Shown: positions 43,800-53,630, counted from the stretch's first letter. The stretch: DNA of 64,000 bases from Pedosphaera parvula Ellin514 (GCF_000172555.1 NZ_ABOX02000025.1:1-64000); one strand, 5' to 3'. Program-made: numbers and translations. Notes: generated by a model not told the origin, from the sequence alone.

Positions 43800-44732
43800 T
43801 CCACACGATTATTCTAACCACGTTACTTGGTCGTGAGGAATTTTATTGCGCCCAAGCGGTAGTCGGTCAACGCTTACGAAAATTTTTATCATTTGATACA
43901 AAAATTGCAAAAGAATTTTTTAAAAAATTTACGAAGTGATGTCTATCCCTAATTTGATTTTTTTTGGTTGTTCGCGACAAGAGTTCACTTTTTATAACGA
44001 TAACGGGCGAAGAATACGGGCAAACGGCGGATTTGTCATCTTCTTGTTTAACGGTAAATTGGCACGAAGCATTTTTCAGGACACAGGCGCTGAAAGAAGG
44101 CTTTGGATATAGCGTTTCGAAGGAATCGGGTGCGTGGCATTCATTTTTCGCGCCGCATGAGCCGGTTGATTCGCGCTTTCTCGATCAATATTAACTGGGA
44201 GCATACTTCAAAGGACGTCGTCTAATATTAATATGAGGGTGACTCGGAATTTCCGTGAAACGTTCAAGATGTGGAAGAGGAAAATCACCGCCGGGCCATC
44301 ATGACGTCGACACCACAACCCACTTTTATGATACCAACCCGTGTTCTAATTCTCCTTTTCCTCTCCTCACCCAAGTTAGCCACTCGCAGATCCTAACCAT
44401 GCAGCAGAACAGGAGCAAGCAGAGGGAACGGAGAGAAAGGACCGGCGAAGAACCGTTTTTCTCTCCCGATTCGAGGCACACTGAATAGCGACCAGCCAGG
44501 GATGGGCAGAGTTGAATCAAAGCCCTGAAAACACTCCGTTTCCTCCGTTTCCTCCTGTTCACTTCTGAATCGTCCGGCATAGGAATATTCCTCGATCGAA
44601 ATTTCCCCTCTTGCTACCCAGGCAGGAAGCCTTGTGGGGGGCGCGCACAGCCTATAGGCTGGCGCTCCCGCAACATGGGCTCAACCCTGCTCTGCTGGCA
44701 ATGACTGGCACGATGTTGTAAGTTTAGGGCGT
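43800..44732. other. Long intergenic region without a supported gene
   Basis: This 930-base gap separates the tol operon (minus) from the histidine kinase (plus). Positions 43870-43950 are AT-rich with A- and T-runs and probably hold the tolQ promoter. A 76-codon plus frame at 43964-44194 has no motif and an uncertain start. From about 44255 to 44590 frames are open on both strands without protein-like character. Here lies an imperfect inverted repeat of two purine/pyrimidine-rich 32-mers (44407-44438 and 44529-44560). No tRNA or other RNA gene was recognised. Confidence 0.55.
44407..44560. repeat. Imperfect inverted repeat in the 44 kb gap
   Basis: The 32 bases at 44407-44438 (starting GAACAGGAG) match the reverse complement of 44529-44560 at 24 of 32 positions by hand alignment, with 90 bases between. 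The arm at 44529-44560 also contains a CTCCGTTTC direct duplication. It might be a dispersed non-coding element; no T-run or target-site duplication is evident. Confidence 0.55.
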
Positions 44733-46955
44733 ATGGGAGGCAAGAGCCTGAACATGGGACCACGTCATTTTTTTGCATCACCGACGTTCGCAGATGAAGA
44801 GCAAACGCATCGGGCATGGATCCTGCATACTATTCTTTGGACCGTTCTGTTGGCGACGAATATGTTAGCCATCCTCCTTCTCTTCCTCCTGCCTCAATAC
44901 ACGTTGCGATGGGTGTCGAGTGTTCTGGTAATCGACTTCATGCATCCTGTGTTGATGATGCTCAATCGCCGTGGTGAAACGCGATCAGCCGGCATCATAT
45001 TGATTGTTGTGCTTTGGTTGCTGGCAACAGTGCTGGCTTTGACGGGGGGAGGTGTTCGCTCACCTGTCACGGCAGCCTACATCGCGGATACACTCATCTG
45101 CGGGCTTTTGTTTGGCGAGAATGTTGGGGTGTTCGCAGCAGCTTTTTTCTGCCTCACAGTATTTGTTTTGGCCGGGCTGGAAAATCTGGGCTATCTTCCC
45201 GCCACCAAAGTGATTCGCACATCTTTTTCACTTTGGGGTACTCAAACGTTTTATCTTGCGCTCATGGCCAGTTATCAGTTTCTGGCCAACCGCTCGATCA
45301 AGGCAGCTCTGGAGCGGGCGCGGGGAGAACTGAACGTGCGCCGACAAACTGAGGCCTCTCTGCGTGAAAGCGAACAGCGTTACCGGGAGGTGTTTGAAAC
45401 GACATCAGATCATATATTTCTGCTGGATGTCCTGCCGGACGGCCGCTTTTGCGTTGATCGTTGGAATCCCGCCGCTGAGAGAGCAGCGGGGATTTCATCG
45501 GCGGAGCTTGCCGGGAAGGCGCTCGAGGAGTTGGTTCCACCGGGGGAGGCGCGAAGGATTACCGGCAACTACAACAGGTGCATCGCTGAAAAATCTCCGA
45601 TCAGTTATGAGGAGAGCTTGACCCTCGGCGGAAAAAATTACGATTTTCACACGACCCTGATTCCGGTGAAGAATGCTGAAGGACAGATTCGACGCATTGT
45701 GGGGGTGGCTCACGACATCACCGAACGGAAGCGGGCGGTTGCCGAGCTGCAGGAAAGTGAGGATCGCTATCGGATCGTGGTCGAGCAAACAGGGCAGATG
45801 ATCTATGATTACGATGTGCCGTCGGGCGAGATCTCCTGGCGCGGGGCCGTCACGAAGCTTACAGGCTTCACCCTCGAGGAATTTCAAAAAGTGAATATTC
45901 GTCGGTGGGAGGAGATGATCCACCCAGCTGATCATGAAAAGGCCATGACCGCGTTCCATGAGGCGATGCGGACAGCCAGTGATTACGACATGGAGTACCG
46001 GTTCCGATGCAAGGATGGGAGTTATATTTACGTGAAAGATCACGGCCTTTTTCTGCCGGGTGCATCCGGAAAATCCCTCCGCCTGCTCGGGGCGATGGCA
46101 GACATCACGGCTCACAAGGAGGCCGAGATTGCCTTGCGCCGATCGCATAACGAATTGGAGGCGCGCGTTCAGGAGCGGACAACCGCTCTGCAGAGAGCGA
46201 ACAAGGAATTGGAGGCATTTACTTATACCGTGTCGCACGATTTACGCGCTCCACTGCGGGCGGTGGATGGCTTCACGGATTTATTGCAGGAAGAGTATGG
46301 CCGTGGAATGCCTGAAGATGCCCAACAACTGCTGGCCAGTATTAAAGCCGGCTCGCAACGGATGGAACATCTGGTCCAGGATCTTTTGAATTTGTCCCGC
46401 ATAGATCGTCAGCCCATGGCGCCCCGGTGCGTGGATATGAACAGGCTGGTGCGTGAGGTGTTTGAAGAACAGCGGGGACAACAACCTTCCCGCGATATAG
46501 AGTTGCGGGTGGATACATTGCCGGATTGCCTGGGGGACAGTTCCCTGCTGCGACAGGTATTCGTTAACCTGCTTTCCAATGCGATCAAGTTTACCGGCCC
46601 CCGTGAAAAAGCGTTGATTGAGGTGGGCTCGAAAACCGAAGGCGACGAGAATGTTTACTTTATTCGGGATAATGGAGTGGGCTTTGATATGAAATATGCG
46701 GGGAAGCTTTTCGGAGCTTTTCAACGCCTGCACACCGCCGAACAGTTTCCGGGAACAGGCATTGGCCTCTCGATTGTGCAGCGCATCATTCATCGCCACA
46801 GTGGACGCATCTGGGTGGAATCTGCGGTGGATCGGGGGACGACATTCTATTTTACGCTGCCGCCTTATAAGAGCAGTGATGAGTCGGGAGGCGGAGGGGT
46901 TCCAGAACCGGTTGCGAATGTGCATCCGGAAGGAAAAATGCAATCCAACCACTGA
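44733..46955 (+). CDS. Membrane sensor histidine kinase with two PAS domains
   Basis: 740 aa. The N-terminal ~205 residues contain about six hydrophobic segments (TILWTVLLATNMLAILLLFL, GIILIVVLWLLATVLALTGG, TLICGLLFGENVGVFAAAFF and more) forming a membrane sensor module. Two PAS/PAC units follow at about 212-335 and 340-460, the first ending RRIVGVAHDITERKRA and the second RLLGAMADITAHKEAE. The HisKA motif is TVSHDLRAPLRAVDGF (His ~501) and the ATPase domain (about 610-725) shows VNLLSNAIKFTG, IRDNGVGFDMKYAGKLFGAF and GTGIGLSIVQRII. It is an intact kinase without a receiver domain. The next gene on the strand is a hybrid kinase; no separate response regulator is nearby. Confidence 0.95.
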   Translation: MGGKSLNMGPRHFFASPTFADEEQTHRAWILHTILWTVLLATNMLAILLLFLLPQYTLRWVSSVLVIDFMHPVLMMLNRRGETRSAGIILIVVLWLLATVLALTGGGVRSPVTAAYIADTLICGLLFGENVGVFAAAFFCLTVFVLAGLENLGYLPATKVIRTSFSLWGTQTFYLALMASYQFLANRSIKAALERARGELNVRRQTEASLRESEQRYREVFETTSDHIFLLDVLPDGRFCVDRWNPAAERAAGISSAELAGKALEELVPPGEARRITGNYNRCIAEKSPISYEESLTLGGKNYDFHTTLIPVKNAEGQIRRIVGVAHDITERKRAVAELQESEDRYRIVVEQTGQMIYDYDVPSGEISWRGAVTKLTGFTLEEFQKVNIRRWEEMIHPADHEKAMTAFHEAMRTASDYDMEYRFRCKDGSYIYVKDHGLFLPGASGKSLRLLGAMADITAHKEAEIALRRSHNELEARVQERTTALQRANKELEAFTYTVSHDLRAPLRAVDGFTDLLQEEYGRGMPEDAQQLLASIKAGSQRMEHLVQDLLNLSRIDRQPMAPRCVDMNRLVREVFEEQRGQQPSRDIELRVDTLPDCLGDSSLLRQVFVNLLSNAIKFTGPREKALIEVGSKTEGDENVYFIRDNGVGFDMKYAGKLFGAFQRLHTAEQFPGTGIGLSIVQRIIHRHSGRIWVESAVDRGTTFYFTLPPYKSSDESGGGGVPEPVANVHPEGKMQSNH

Positions 46956-47115
46956 GGGCACCGGTAACCAGGGACGCTGCTTAAGTAGCGATAGAACAGG
47001 CATCACTCAGCAACAGCTCCATTGCTTGAGACGATCCCCCTATTGAGGTACGTTGAAACTGCTGGGGAAGGTGAATGTGGAAAAGGCAGTTTAGTGCTCC
47101 GAAGCAGAACAACTT

Positions 47116-49656
47116 ATGAATTTGCTGAGTCTCGAGAGCTCCGACCATAAGCAGTGGGAAAAGGAATTGCAACGCGTTAACCGCGCACTCCGCCTGGTCT
47201 GCGAAACGAATAAAACACTGGCTCAAAGTTCGGATGTGGGAACGTGGTTGGACCGGGTGTGCCGAACGGCCGTGGAGGTTGGCGGTTATCGGATGGCGTG
47301 GGTCGGATTTGCCGAACAAAACGAACGGCGAAGCGTGAGGCCGGTGGCATGTGCCGGGTTTGAGTCAGGCTACCTTGAATCCGCCAATATCACCTGGGCG
47401 GATGAGCCACGAGGCCGTGGCCCGGTTGGAACTTCGATCCGGACAGGAGAGTTCTGCGTTACGCGCAATATTCCGGAAGATCCGGCCTTCCACCCATGGC
47501 GTGAACAGGCCGTTTTGCGCGGGTATAACTCATCGATAGCTCTACCATTGAGAAACAACGGGCGAGTGTTCGGCACCTTAAGCATGTATGCCGAAGAGGT
47601 GGATGCGTTTGAGTCCAAAGAGGTCGAAATCCTGAAGCAGTTGGCTGAGGATCTGGCCTTTGGCCTCACGGTTGTACTGCGCACACGGGCTGAACGCCGT
47701 AGCGCCATGGAAGCATTGGAGGAAAGCCAACGCAAGCTGGAGCAAGCGCAACGGATCGCCCATGTGGGACACTGGGAGCGGGACCTTAAAACGGGCCTGA
47801 TCACATGCTCGGATGAAATTTATCGCATCCTTGGACTGGAACCGCAGCCGGGCAAACTTTATCGCTCCGAGTTTTTGAAATTGGTTCATCCCGAGGACCG
47901 GGACAGATTGGTTGCGGAGGTGGACGAGGCAACACGCCTGAGCCAGCACTTTGATGTGGAATATCGGATCATCCGCCCGGACGGTGGAGTGCGCTTCCTG
48001 CATAGCCAGGGGAGCGTGATGCGGGGGGACACGAAGAAGTCAGACCGGGTGTTCGGCATCGCACAGGACATCACCCAGCGGAAGCGCGCAATCGAGGCAC
48101 TCATGGAAAGCGAGCAAAGATTCCGGCAGGTTACCGAGAGCATCGATGAGGTCTTTTGGCTTACCAACCTGGACAGAAATGAAACCATCTACATCAGTCC
48201 AGCCTATGAGAGAATTTGGGGGCGCACTTGCGAGAGTCTTTACAAATCACCACAATCGTGGCTGGAAGCAGTTCATCCTGAGGATCAGGCACGTGTGAAG
48301 GAGGCATTCCAGAAGTTTCAGAAAACCGGGAGCTTTGAGCAGGAATTTCGCATCTTGCGACCGGACGGTGTGCAGCGCTGGATTCATGACCGCGGGTTTC
48401 CGGTCAGGGATAAGCAAGGAAACCTATACCGCCTCGCCGGCGTCGCTGAAGATATCACGGAAAGAAAGGAGTTGGAGAAACAGTTCCTGCGGGCCCAACG
48501 CATGGAGAGCATCGGGACGCTGGCCGGGGGCATTGCCCACGACCTGAACAATATGCTGGCCCCCATCCTGATGACGTGTGAACTAATGAAAATGGAACTG
48601 CCGGGCGAGGAGAATCAGCAACTTATTGCAATGATCGAGGGCAATGCCAAACGAGGATCGGAACTGGTCAAACAAGTACTCTCCTTTGCCCGTGGAGTTG
48701 AGGGGTGCTACCTCAGTTTGCAGCCCAGGCATCTGATTCGAGAAATCGCAAGCATCATCGGTGAAACCTTTCCCAAATCGATACGCATCCAGACCAGAAT
48801 CGCCGAGAACCTGTGGCCGCTCTCCGGAGATCCGACCCAACTTCACCAGGTGATGCTCAACCTGAGCCTCAACGCCCGTGATGCGATGCCGTCGGGAGGC
48901 GATTTAACAATCACAGCTGAGAATATCGAGATTGATGCGGCCAACAGGCCCATGAACCTGCAAGCAAAACCGGGTTCGTATGTGGTCATTAAAGTCACCG
49001 ACACGGGAACCGGCATAGCCCCGGAGATGCGAGAGAAGATTTTCGATCCGTTCTTTACCACCAAAGAGGTTGGCGAGGGAACCGGTCTCGGCCTTTCGAC
49101 CGCGCTCGGCATAGTCAAAAGCCACAGTGGTTTCATCAACGTTTATAGCGAGCCCGGAAAGGGATCGACTTTTGAAGTCTGGCTCCCGGCAAAAGTTGCC
49201 CGGGATTTGGCCGCGTCAGGAATTGAGGAGGCACGGATGCCGCATGGACGTGGCGAATTGCTTTTGGTCATAGACGACGAGGCATCGGTGAGGACGATCA
49301 CCAAACAAACTCTCGAAGCTTATGGTTATAACGTCCTGACCGCGGCGGACGGCGCGGATGCCGTGGCGGTGTTTGCTCAACATAAGGATGAAATTAAACT
49401 GGCGTTGACCGACATGATTATGCCAGTGATGGACGGGTCCGTGTTGATTCCGGTGCTAAAAAAGATAAATCCAGCAGTGGAGATCATCGCCGTCAGCGGG
49501 CTGTCCACCTCGGAACATCGGGCCAGGGCGATGGCCACAGGCGCAAAACATTTTTTGCCCAAGCCGTACACTGCGGAAACATTGTTGAATACGCTGGATG
49601 AGATGCTCCATACGGGAGCGAAAACTCGCGAAGATGTACCTGTTGAGGTTGACTGA
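47116..49656 (+). CDS. Cytoplasmic hybrid histidine kinase with GAF, PAS and receiver domains
   Basis: 846 aa without a membrane span. A GAF domain (about residues 20-190; [20 protein letters not shown]) is followed by two PAS/PAC units (about 205-330 and 335-460), an HisKA-like region [20 protein letters not shown] (His ~474) and an HATPase domain. The latter has [40 protein letters not shown] and [21 protein letters not shown]-terminal receiver (about 710-835; [20 protein letters not shown]) carries the phospho-acceptor Asp in [13 protein letters not shown] (Asp ~765). The layout resembles NtrB-like kinases fused to a CheY domain. It follows the first kinase by 160 bases; the fused receiver may relay to an unlinked output protein. 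Confidence 0.95.
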   Translation: MNLLSLESSDHKQWEKELQRVNRALRLVCETNKTLAQSSDVGTWLDRVCRTAVEVGGYRMAWVGFAEQNERRSVRPVACAGFESGYLESANITWADEPRGRGPVGTSIRTGEFCVTRNIPEDPAFHPWREQAVLRGYNSSIALPLRNNGRVFGTLSMYAEEVDAFESKEVEILKQLAEDLAFGLTVVLRTRAERRSAMEALEESQRKLEQAQRIAHVGHWERDLKTGLITCSDEIYRILGLEPQPGKLYRSEFLKLVHPEDRDRLVAEVDEATRLSQHFDVEYRIIRPDGGVRFLHSQGSVMRGDTKKSDRVFGIAQDITQRKRAIEALMESEQRFRQVTESIDEVFWLTNLDRNETIYISPAYERIWGRTCESLYKSPQSWLEAVHPEDQARVKEAFQKFQKTGSFEQEFRILRPDGVQRWIHDRGFPVRDKQGNLYRLAGVAEDITERKELEKQFLRAQRMESIGTLAGGIAHDLNNMLAPILMTCELMKMELPGEENQQLIAMIEGNAKRGSELVKQVLSFARGVEGCYLSLQPRHLIREIASIIGETFPKSIRIQTRIAENLWPLSGDPTQLHQVMLNLSLNARDAMPSGGDLTITAENIEIDAANRPMNLQAKPGSYVVIKVTDTGTGIAPEMREKIFDPFFTTKEVGEGTGLGLSTALGIVKSHSGFINVYSEPGKGSTFEVWLPAKVARDLAASGIEEARMPHGRGELLLVIDDEASVRTITKQTLEAYGYNVLTAADGADAVAVFAQHKDEIKLALTDMIMPVMDGSVLIPVLKKINPAVEIIAVSGLSTSEHRARAMATGAKHFLPKPYTAETLLNTLDEMLHTGAKTREDVPVEVD

Positions 49657-49762
49657 GGGACGTGGACGCCATGATAGGCAGAGGACGTTGGCGGAGCAGA
49701 CAGTCGTCTGGTTTCGGTGCCGGAAGCAGATCGCTGCTTTTTGGAGCAATTGTGCCGCTGAC

Positions 49763-51148
49763 TCAATGAGCCTTTATGGCAACTTCCACGAATCGACCCC
49801 AGATGTCGCGGTTCATTCCCTTGCTCCAGCCGCCGAGGTCGTAGGTTACAAAGAGTTTGTTGTCGGTGAGCGTTTCCTCCACGGCCATGTAGTGGGTTGT
49901 CAAAACTCCAGAGGTCATGCGGACCACGTTGCTCCAGGTTTGTCCGTGGTCGGTGCTGAAGGCGAGATAATTGCCATTCCAGGAATGTTCCGGATGTGCC
50001 CAGCAGGCTTTCTGCGGAATGCGCACTCCGAAGGCTGCGACGAGCAAGCCACTGCGTAATTCAATCAGTTCGGGATCCACCACCGCGCCCCGCAAGTCAT
50101 CGGGATTGTTTTCGTCCAGCAACCGTCCTTTCGAGCCTTTGTAATTGCGGAGCCAATCGACCCAGAGTTCGGTGCGATAGATATCTAGACCAGCGAATAC
50201 GCGCGGTTGATGCGGACTCCAAGTCACGCCTTCGTCATCGGAAATTGCTTCACGCAATTCGCGGCCCGTCCGCATGAGACAGATTAACCGCCCTGCATTT
50301 GGCCCCTTGCTCAATCGCACAATGACAGGTTCTCCAAAGCCTTCAGTGCCGATCGTTGGATCGACCGCCACTGTGGAGATCATTTTCCAATGTTGTCCGC
50401 GATCGGTTGAGCGGACCAGTATCACCCGCGACTTCATCATGGTGGGCATGTAGGTGGCGGGAGTTTTGTCGCCTTTGATCCAGCCGTAAAAAGTCGCCAA
50501 CAAATCGCCGCTGGGCAGTTCGAGAATCCGGCGATGGAGTCGTTGCGCGTCATGCGGGTGTCCACCATCGTCTTTGGAGCAATAGAAATCTGCGTTTGGC
50601 AGATCGAAGGTGACATTCTGCGGGCCTTCCAAGGTGCGCCAGTCATTCGTGGAGGTGTAAAGTTGTCCAATGCCTTCGTCGGGATGCGTGCCCGGCGAAA
50701 TATAAGTGTCGAGGGCAAGGATGGTGCCGTCCCGCAGTTGCACGATGCCGCCTTCCAGGTTCACCCCATTTTCATTCGGCTTCAGCGGGAAGAGCGTCCA
50801 GGTTTTGCCGTCGTCCCGTGAAATTCTGGTTTCCATCGCCCAGGGATAAGTCATGCGCGATGACGGGAACGGTTTCTGAGGAATTTGTGCCTGCACTATC
50901 AACGCACCGGATGCGGTGCGAAGCATCGACGGTTGCAAACCTCGAGGGAGAACCATTTTTTCGTCACCGAAGCTCAGGCGGAGTTTGCCGTCGGCCTCGA
51001 TCATCTCGGGAATGTTGGGACGCGCCTTTGCCGGTGTAACCGTGGGTGTGGGAGTCGTGGAGGGTTTGTTGATTTCGGCGGCAACGAATCGCACGCTCAT
51101 TGAAAGCATTGTCAGGGCGAGCAGCGAGATTTGACGGGTTTGGTTCAT
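49763..51148 (-). CDS. Secreted sialidase-like BNR/Asp-box protein
   Basis: A 461-aa exported protein with the signal peptide LLALTMLSMSVRFVAAEI and a short Thr/Pro linker (TTPTPTVTPAKARP). Four Asp-boxes, the S/T-x-D-x-G-x-x-W blade motif, are visible: SRDDGKTW, STDRGQHW, SDDEGVTW and STDHGQTW. This indicates a six-bladed propeller of the sialidase superfamily. An early Arg (SRMTYPWAMETR) and RLICLMRTGREL could be substrate Arg residues, but the full sialidase triad is not certain. Related verrucomicrobial proteins may be exo-alpha-sialidases or other glycosidases. It is convergent with the hybrid kinase. Confidence 0.88.
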   Translation of the reverse strand: MNQTRQISLLALTMLSMSVRFVAAEINKPSTTPTPTVTPAKARPNIPEMIEADGKLRLSFGDEKMVLPRGLQPSMLRTASGALIVQAQIPQKPFPSSRMTYPWAMETRISRDDGKTWTLFPLKPNENGVNLEGGIVQLRDGTILALDTYISPGTHPDEGIGQLYTSTNDWRTLEGPQNVTFDLPNADFYCSKDDGGHPHDAQRLHRRILELPSGDLLATFYGWIKGDKTPATYMPTMMKSRVILVRSTDRGQHWKMISTVAVDPTIGTEGFGEPVIVRLSKGPNAGRLICLMRTGRELREAISDDEGVTWSPHQPRVFAGLDIYRTELWVDWLRNYKGSKGRLLDENNPDDLRGAVVDPELIELRSGLLVAAFGVRIPQKACWAHPEHSWNGNYLAFSTDHGQTWSNVVRMTSGVLTTHYMAVEETLTDNKLFVTYDLGGWSKGMNRDIWGRFVEVAIKAH

Positions 51149-51549
51149 AGTTTAGCTCGTGGCAATGGCAGGAGATTAGACTGAATCAATGGAATTCTCA
51201 ACGTAAGCTTGGAAGAATTCCAGGGACTTACCACTGTTCCACGTTCATTTCAAAACCCTGATACTGTCCCAATGCTTCTCTGTACTCCTGTGGCTTTGAA
51301 AAGTGAGTAGAATTTTGGTTTGCGGGCTGTCGCGGAGAACACGGTGATGGGGGATCCGAGTCGTGGGGCGCGTACGCGAGTCGAGGCAATTGAGGGATTG
51401 GGACTCGGGGCAGATGGCAATACCGGTTTGGGTTCAAGCATGATCGCGGAGGCATCCTGAAGGATGGACAACATGCGCTCGTGGGCCGCATTTGCCGCGT
51501 GCGAATTGGAACGAGCAGAAATGCTCACCGGCACCGGTGTCTTCGACGA
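51149..51549. other. Intergenic region with short inverted repeats
   Basis: No gene is supported here; open frames on both strands (for example 51250-51534) have no domain. Short inverted repeats are present: GGAATTC/GAATTCC at 51191-51221 and CCGAGTC/GACTCGG at 51356-51408, the latter enclosing the palindrome CGCGTACGCG. The start region of the sialidase-like gene lies at its left end. It may be the remains of an older element. Confidence 0.45.
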
Positions 51550-52332
51550 TCACAACCCCGCGAACCAGTCGTAGCCTTGTTCGGCCCAGTAGTCGCGGGG
51601 GCGGTTGTCGGTGAAGTGAATAGTGCCGATGCGTTTGAGGTTTTTGATTCCGTACTTTGTGGGAATCAGGAGACGGAGAGGAGCGCCGTGCGAAACGGTC
51701 AATGGCTCGCCGTTGATCTCATAGCATAAAAGAGTTTGTGGATGAAAGGCACTGGGGGCATCCAGGCCGACATAATATTGTCCGTCGGGTGTGGCCAAAC
51801 TGGCGTAAGCATACTTGCGAGCGGCTGGATAAAATTTATCGACGAAGTCCGCCAGGCGTATCCCGGTCCAACGCGCCACAGTGGTCCAGCCTTCAATACA
51901 GTTCAAGGGCGTCACCTGGTTCACGGAAGGAAGTGTTTTTAAATCGTCCAGACGAAAGGACAGATTTGTACCGACGATTTGCAACCGCCAGTTGTCGAAA
52001 TCAATATCGCTGTTCAAGCCGATATCGCCGTTGACTCGAGGCCCGCCCGCCGTGACTGAATTCTCAGAGACTTCGCGAATCCGCCGATTCGGATCAAGAA
52101 CCTTGCTGGTGATCCTTTCATTCAACTGCAGCATCTTGCGAAAGGGGGATGGCAGGTTGTCGAGATGGGGACGGCTCATTAGCCAGCGCCAACCGCCATA
52201 ACCTGCACCGGCCGCCAGAAATGCTGTGATGAATGCCCGGCGGGAACGTCGGCGCATTTCGCGATGTACACGTTCGTCTTCGGTGGCCTCTGCAGAAGTG
52301 CCAGAGTGAGGGTTGGGCTCAGGGTTTGTCAT
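51550..52332 (-). CDS. Tat-exported molybdopterin oxidoreductase (sulfite-oxidase family)
   Basis: 260 aa from the ATG at 52332 (MTNPEPN); an in-frame start at 52425 is unlikely since it would lie deep in the cytochrome gene. A twin-arginine leader RRRSRRAFITAFLAAGAGYG is followed by the oxidoreductase molybdopterin-binding domain: NWRLQIVGTNLSFRLDDLKT, VNQVTPLNCIEGWTTVARWT (the Cys ligand of Mo), and DAPSAFHPQTLLCYEINGEP with GAPLRLLIPTKYGIKNLKRI. This is the YedY/MsrP- and sulfite-oxidase-type fold. It overlaps the cytochrome b gene by 14 bases. The substrate could be sulfite, methionine sulfoxide or another oxyanion and is not determined. Confidence 0.92.
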   Translation of the reverse strand: MTNPEPNPHSGTSAEATEDERVHREMRRRSRRAFITAFLAAGAGYGGWRWLMSRPHLDNLPSPFRKMLQLNERITSKVLDPNRRIREVSENSVTAGGPRVNGDIGLNSDIDFDNWRLQIVGTNLSFRLDDLKTLPSVNQVTPLNCIEGWTTVARWTGIRLADFVDKFYPAARKYAYASLATPDGQYYVGLDAPSAFHPQTLLCYEINGEPLTVSHGAPLRLLIPTKYGIKNLKRIGTIHFTDNRPRDYWAEQGYDWFAGL

Positions 52333-53014
52333 GGTCCGGTTTGGTCTCTTCGATTTCGACACCGGCCACCATGGACCGGAAATTGTTCCATCCTGCCCGC
52401 ACCACTTGAATGACGTGGATGACAAAGAACAGGACGAACCCCATGGTGAGCCAGAAGTGCTCCCAGCGCGCCCATTGATAGCCGCCTAAAAGGGCGGTTA
52501 ACCAACCCAATTGCACAGGCCGATATATGGCCAGGCCCGTCACGAGGCTGGCACCGCCCATCAAGATAATCAAGGTGTAGGCGATTCGTTGTGCGGGATT
52601 GTATTTGAGGAATGGCGGCAGAGTTTTGCGCAGATGCAGATCGTGCAGGAGAACCTGGAATGCCCCGACGAGTGCATGGCGTTGCGGAACCAGGAATCGC
52701 CATTCACCTGAGACAAGGAGGTAAATGACATATAAGAAACCATTGATGGCAAAAAACCATACGAAGAAGAAGTGCCACGCCATTCCTCGCGCGAGCTGAT
52801 ATTGCAGGCCCAAAGCACGCCAGAAAGCGTCAGGAAAAAAATGGAATAGAGTGGTCTGCCCCCAACCAATGCGGTAGACGCCGTTGGAAAACCGTGCGTC
52901 ACTTCCGGCCCAATAAATCATCAAGCCGCTCCAGATCATGAGGGTCAGGAGCGGGAAGTTGATCCAGTGGAACCAACGAATGGCCAACGGATGTTTTTTA
53001 ACGAGACGTTTCAC
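52319..53014 (-). CDS. Cytochrome b561-type membrane subunit
   Basis: A 231-aa polytopic protein with four or more spans (WINFPLLTLMIWSGLMIYWA, WHFFFVWFFAINGFLYVIYL, YTLIILMGGASLVTGLAIYR, WLTMGFVLFFVIHVIQVVRA). Conserved His residues for two b-type hemes are seen in IRWFHWINF, GMAWHFFFV and VIHVIQ, plus HDLHLRK. The architecture fits the Ni/Fe-hydrogenase/cytochrome b561 domain family that passes electrons between quinones and a periplasmic partner. Its 14-base overlap with the molybdopterin gene shows that the two form a complex. Similar pairs exist as SorAB-like or MsrPQ-like systems; this one is not clearly either. Confidence 0.9.
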   Translation of the reverse strand: MKRLVKKHPLAIRWFHWINFPLLTLMIWSGLMIYWAGSDARFSNGVYRIGWGQTTLFHFFPDAFWRALGLQYQLARGMAWHFFFVWFFAINGFLYVIYLLVSGEWRFLVPQRHALVGAFQVLLHDLHLRKTLPPFLKYNPAQRIAYTLIILMGGASLVTGLAIYRPVQLGWLTALLGGYQWARWEHFWLTMGFVLFFVIHVIQVVRAGWNNFRSMVAGVEIEETKPDHDKP

Positions 53015-53114
53015 AATTCGATCCCCGCGTTCGCGGCCAATTCAACCCGGCGGCTGAGACCGAAGAGTACGAGTCGCAATTCAAGGGCGCGATTGGAGAC
53101 CAATGAACCGCTGA

Positions 53115-53630
53115 CTATTGCTCTTTCATTTTCATCGTTTTGCCATCCATGGTGACCATCTGGCCGTCTTTTAGCGTTTTGCTTTTTCCATGCTTCGTCA
53201 TGACCGTGCCGTCTTTCATGACCTTGGTGCCGTCGGACATGGTCATGTCCTGATCCATGGGTGTGGCCTGGCCATCCTTTATGACCATCATCTTGCCGTC
53301 TTTCATCATGACGCCGTCGTGCATCATCATGTGCTCACCCTTCACCTTCATCATTTTGCCATCCATGCTGACCATCTGGCCGTCCTTGAGCGTTTTGGTC
53401 TTGCCGTCCTTCATCACGACGGTGCCGTCCTTGGTGACTTTCGTGCCGTCGGACATGGTCATGTCCTGATCCATGGGCGTGGCCTGGCCATCCTTCACGA
53501 CCATCATTTTGCCATCCTTCATCTCAACGCCATTGTGCATCGTGTCGGCTTTATCGGCATAAGCACTGAATGCTGACACGGACACAACAAGGGTGATAAG
53601 GGCGATTTTTTTTAACCAGACTGATTTCAT
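53115..53630 (-). CDS. Secreted Met-rich repeat protein with DUF6799-like units
   Basis: A 171-aa protein with a signal peptide (LITLVVSVSAFSAYADKAD). The mature part is two near-identical tandem units of about 70 residues; each contains MKDGKMMVVKDGQATPMDQ-like, DMTMSDGTKV, KDGTV and KTLKDGQMVSMDGK-like strings. The repeating DG[KTQ]xxxxKDG pattern recalls DUF6799. Met and Asp/Lys are very abundant, with HMMMHDG in the first unit, so copper or another metal may be bound; this is inference. The DNA of the units is also highly similar, pointing to a recent duplication. It lies 100 bases upstream of the cytochrome b gene on the same strand. Confidence 0.85.
   Translation of the reverse strand: MKSVWLKKIALITLVVSVSAFSAYADKADTMHNGVEMKDGKMMVVKDGQATPMDQDMTMSDGTKVTKDGTVVMKDGKTKTLKDGQMVSMDGKMMKVKGEHMMMHDGVMMKDGKMMVIKDGQATPMDQDMTMSDGTKVMKDGTVMTKHGKSKTLKDGQMVTMDGKTMKMKEQ

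Noticed and set aside
43964-44194. 76-codon plus-strand frame in the 44 kb gap
   Set aside because: Weak start, no ribosome-binding site, no domain, and composition unlike the neighbouring genes; kept only as part of the gap description.
44326-44580. 84-codon minus-strand frame in the 44 kb gap
   Set aside because: It spans the inverted-repeat region and its Leu/Cys-rich residues come from low-complexity DNA rather than a protein fold.
45495-46238. 247-codon minus-strand frame
   Set aside because: It is antisense to the PAS domains of the membrane histidine kinase.
51250-51534. 94-codon minus-strand frame near the sialidase-like gene
   Set aside because: No motif, no start signal, and frames are open on both strands; treated as intergenic.
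53190-53576. His-rich 128-codon plus-strand frame
   Set aside because: It is the antisense shadow of the Met-rich repeat gene; His codons arise from complementing Met codons (ATG/CAT), not from a metal-binding protein.
53115-53630. Considered as a CRISPR-like array because of regular repeats
   Set aside because: The repeats are coding, ~70 codons long and in frame after a signal peptide; there are no unique spacers and no cas genes.
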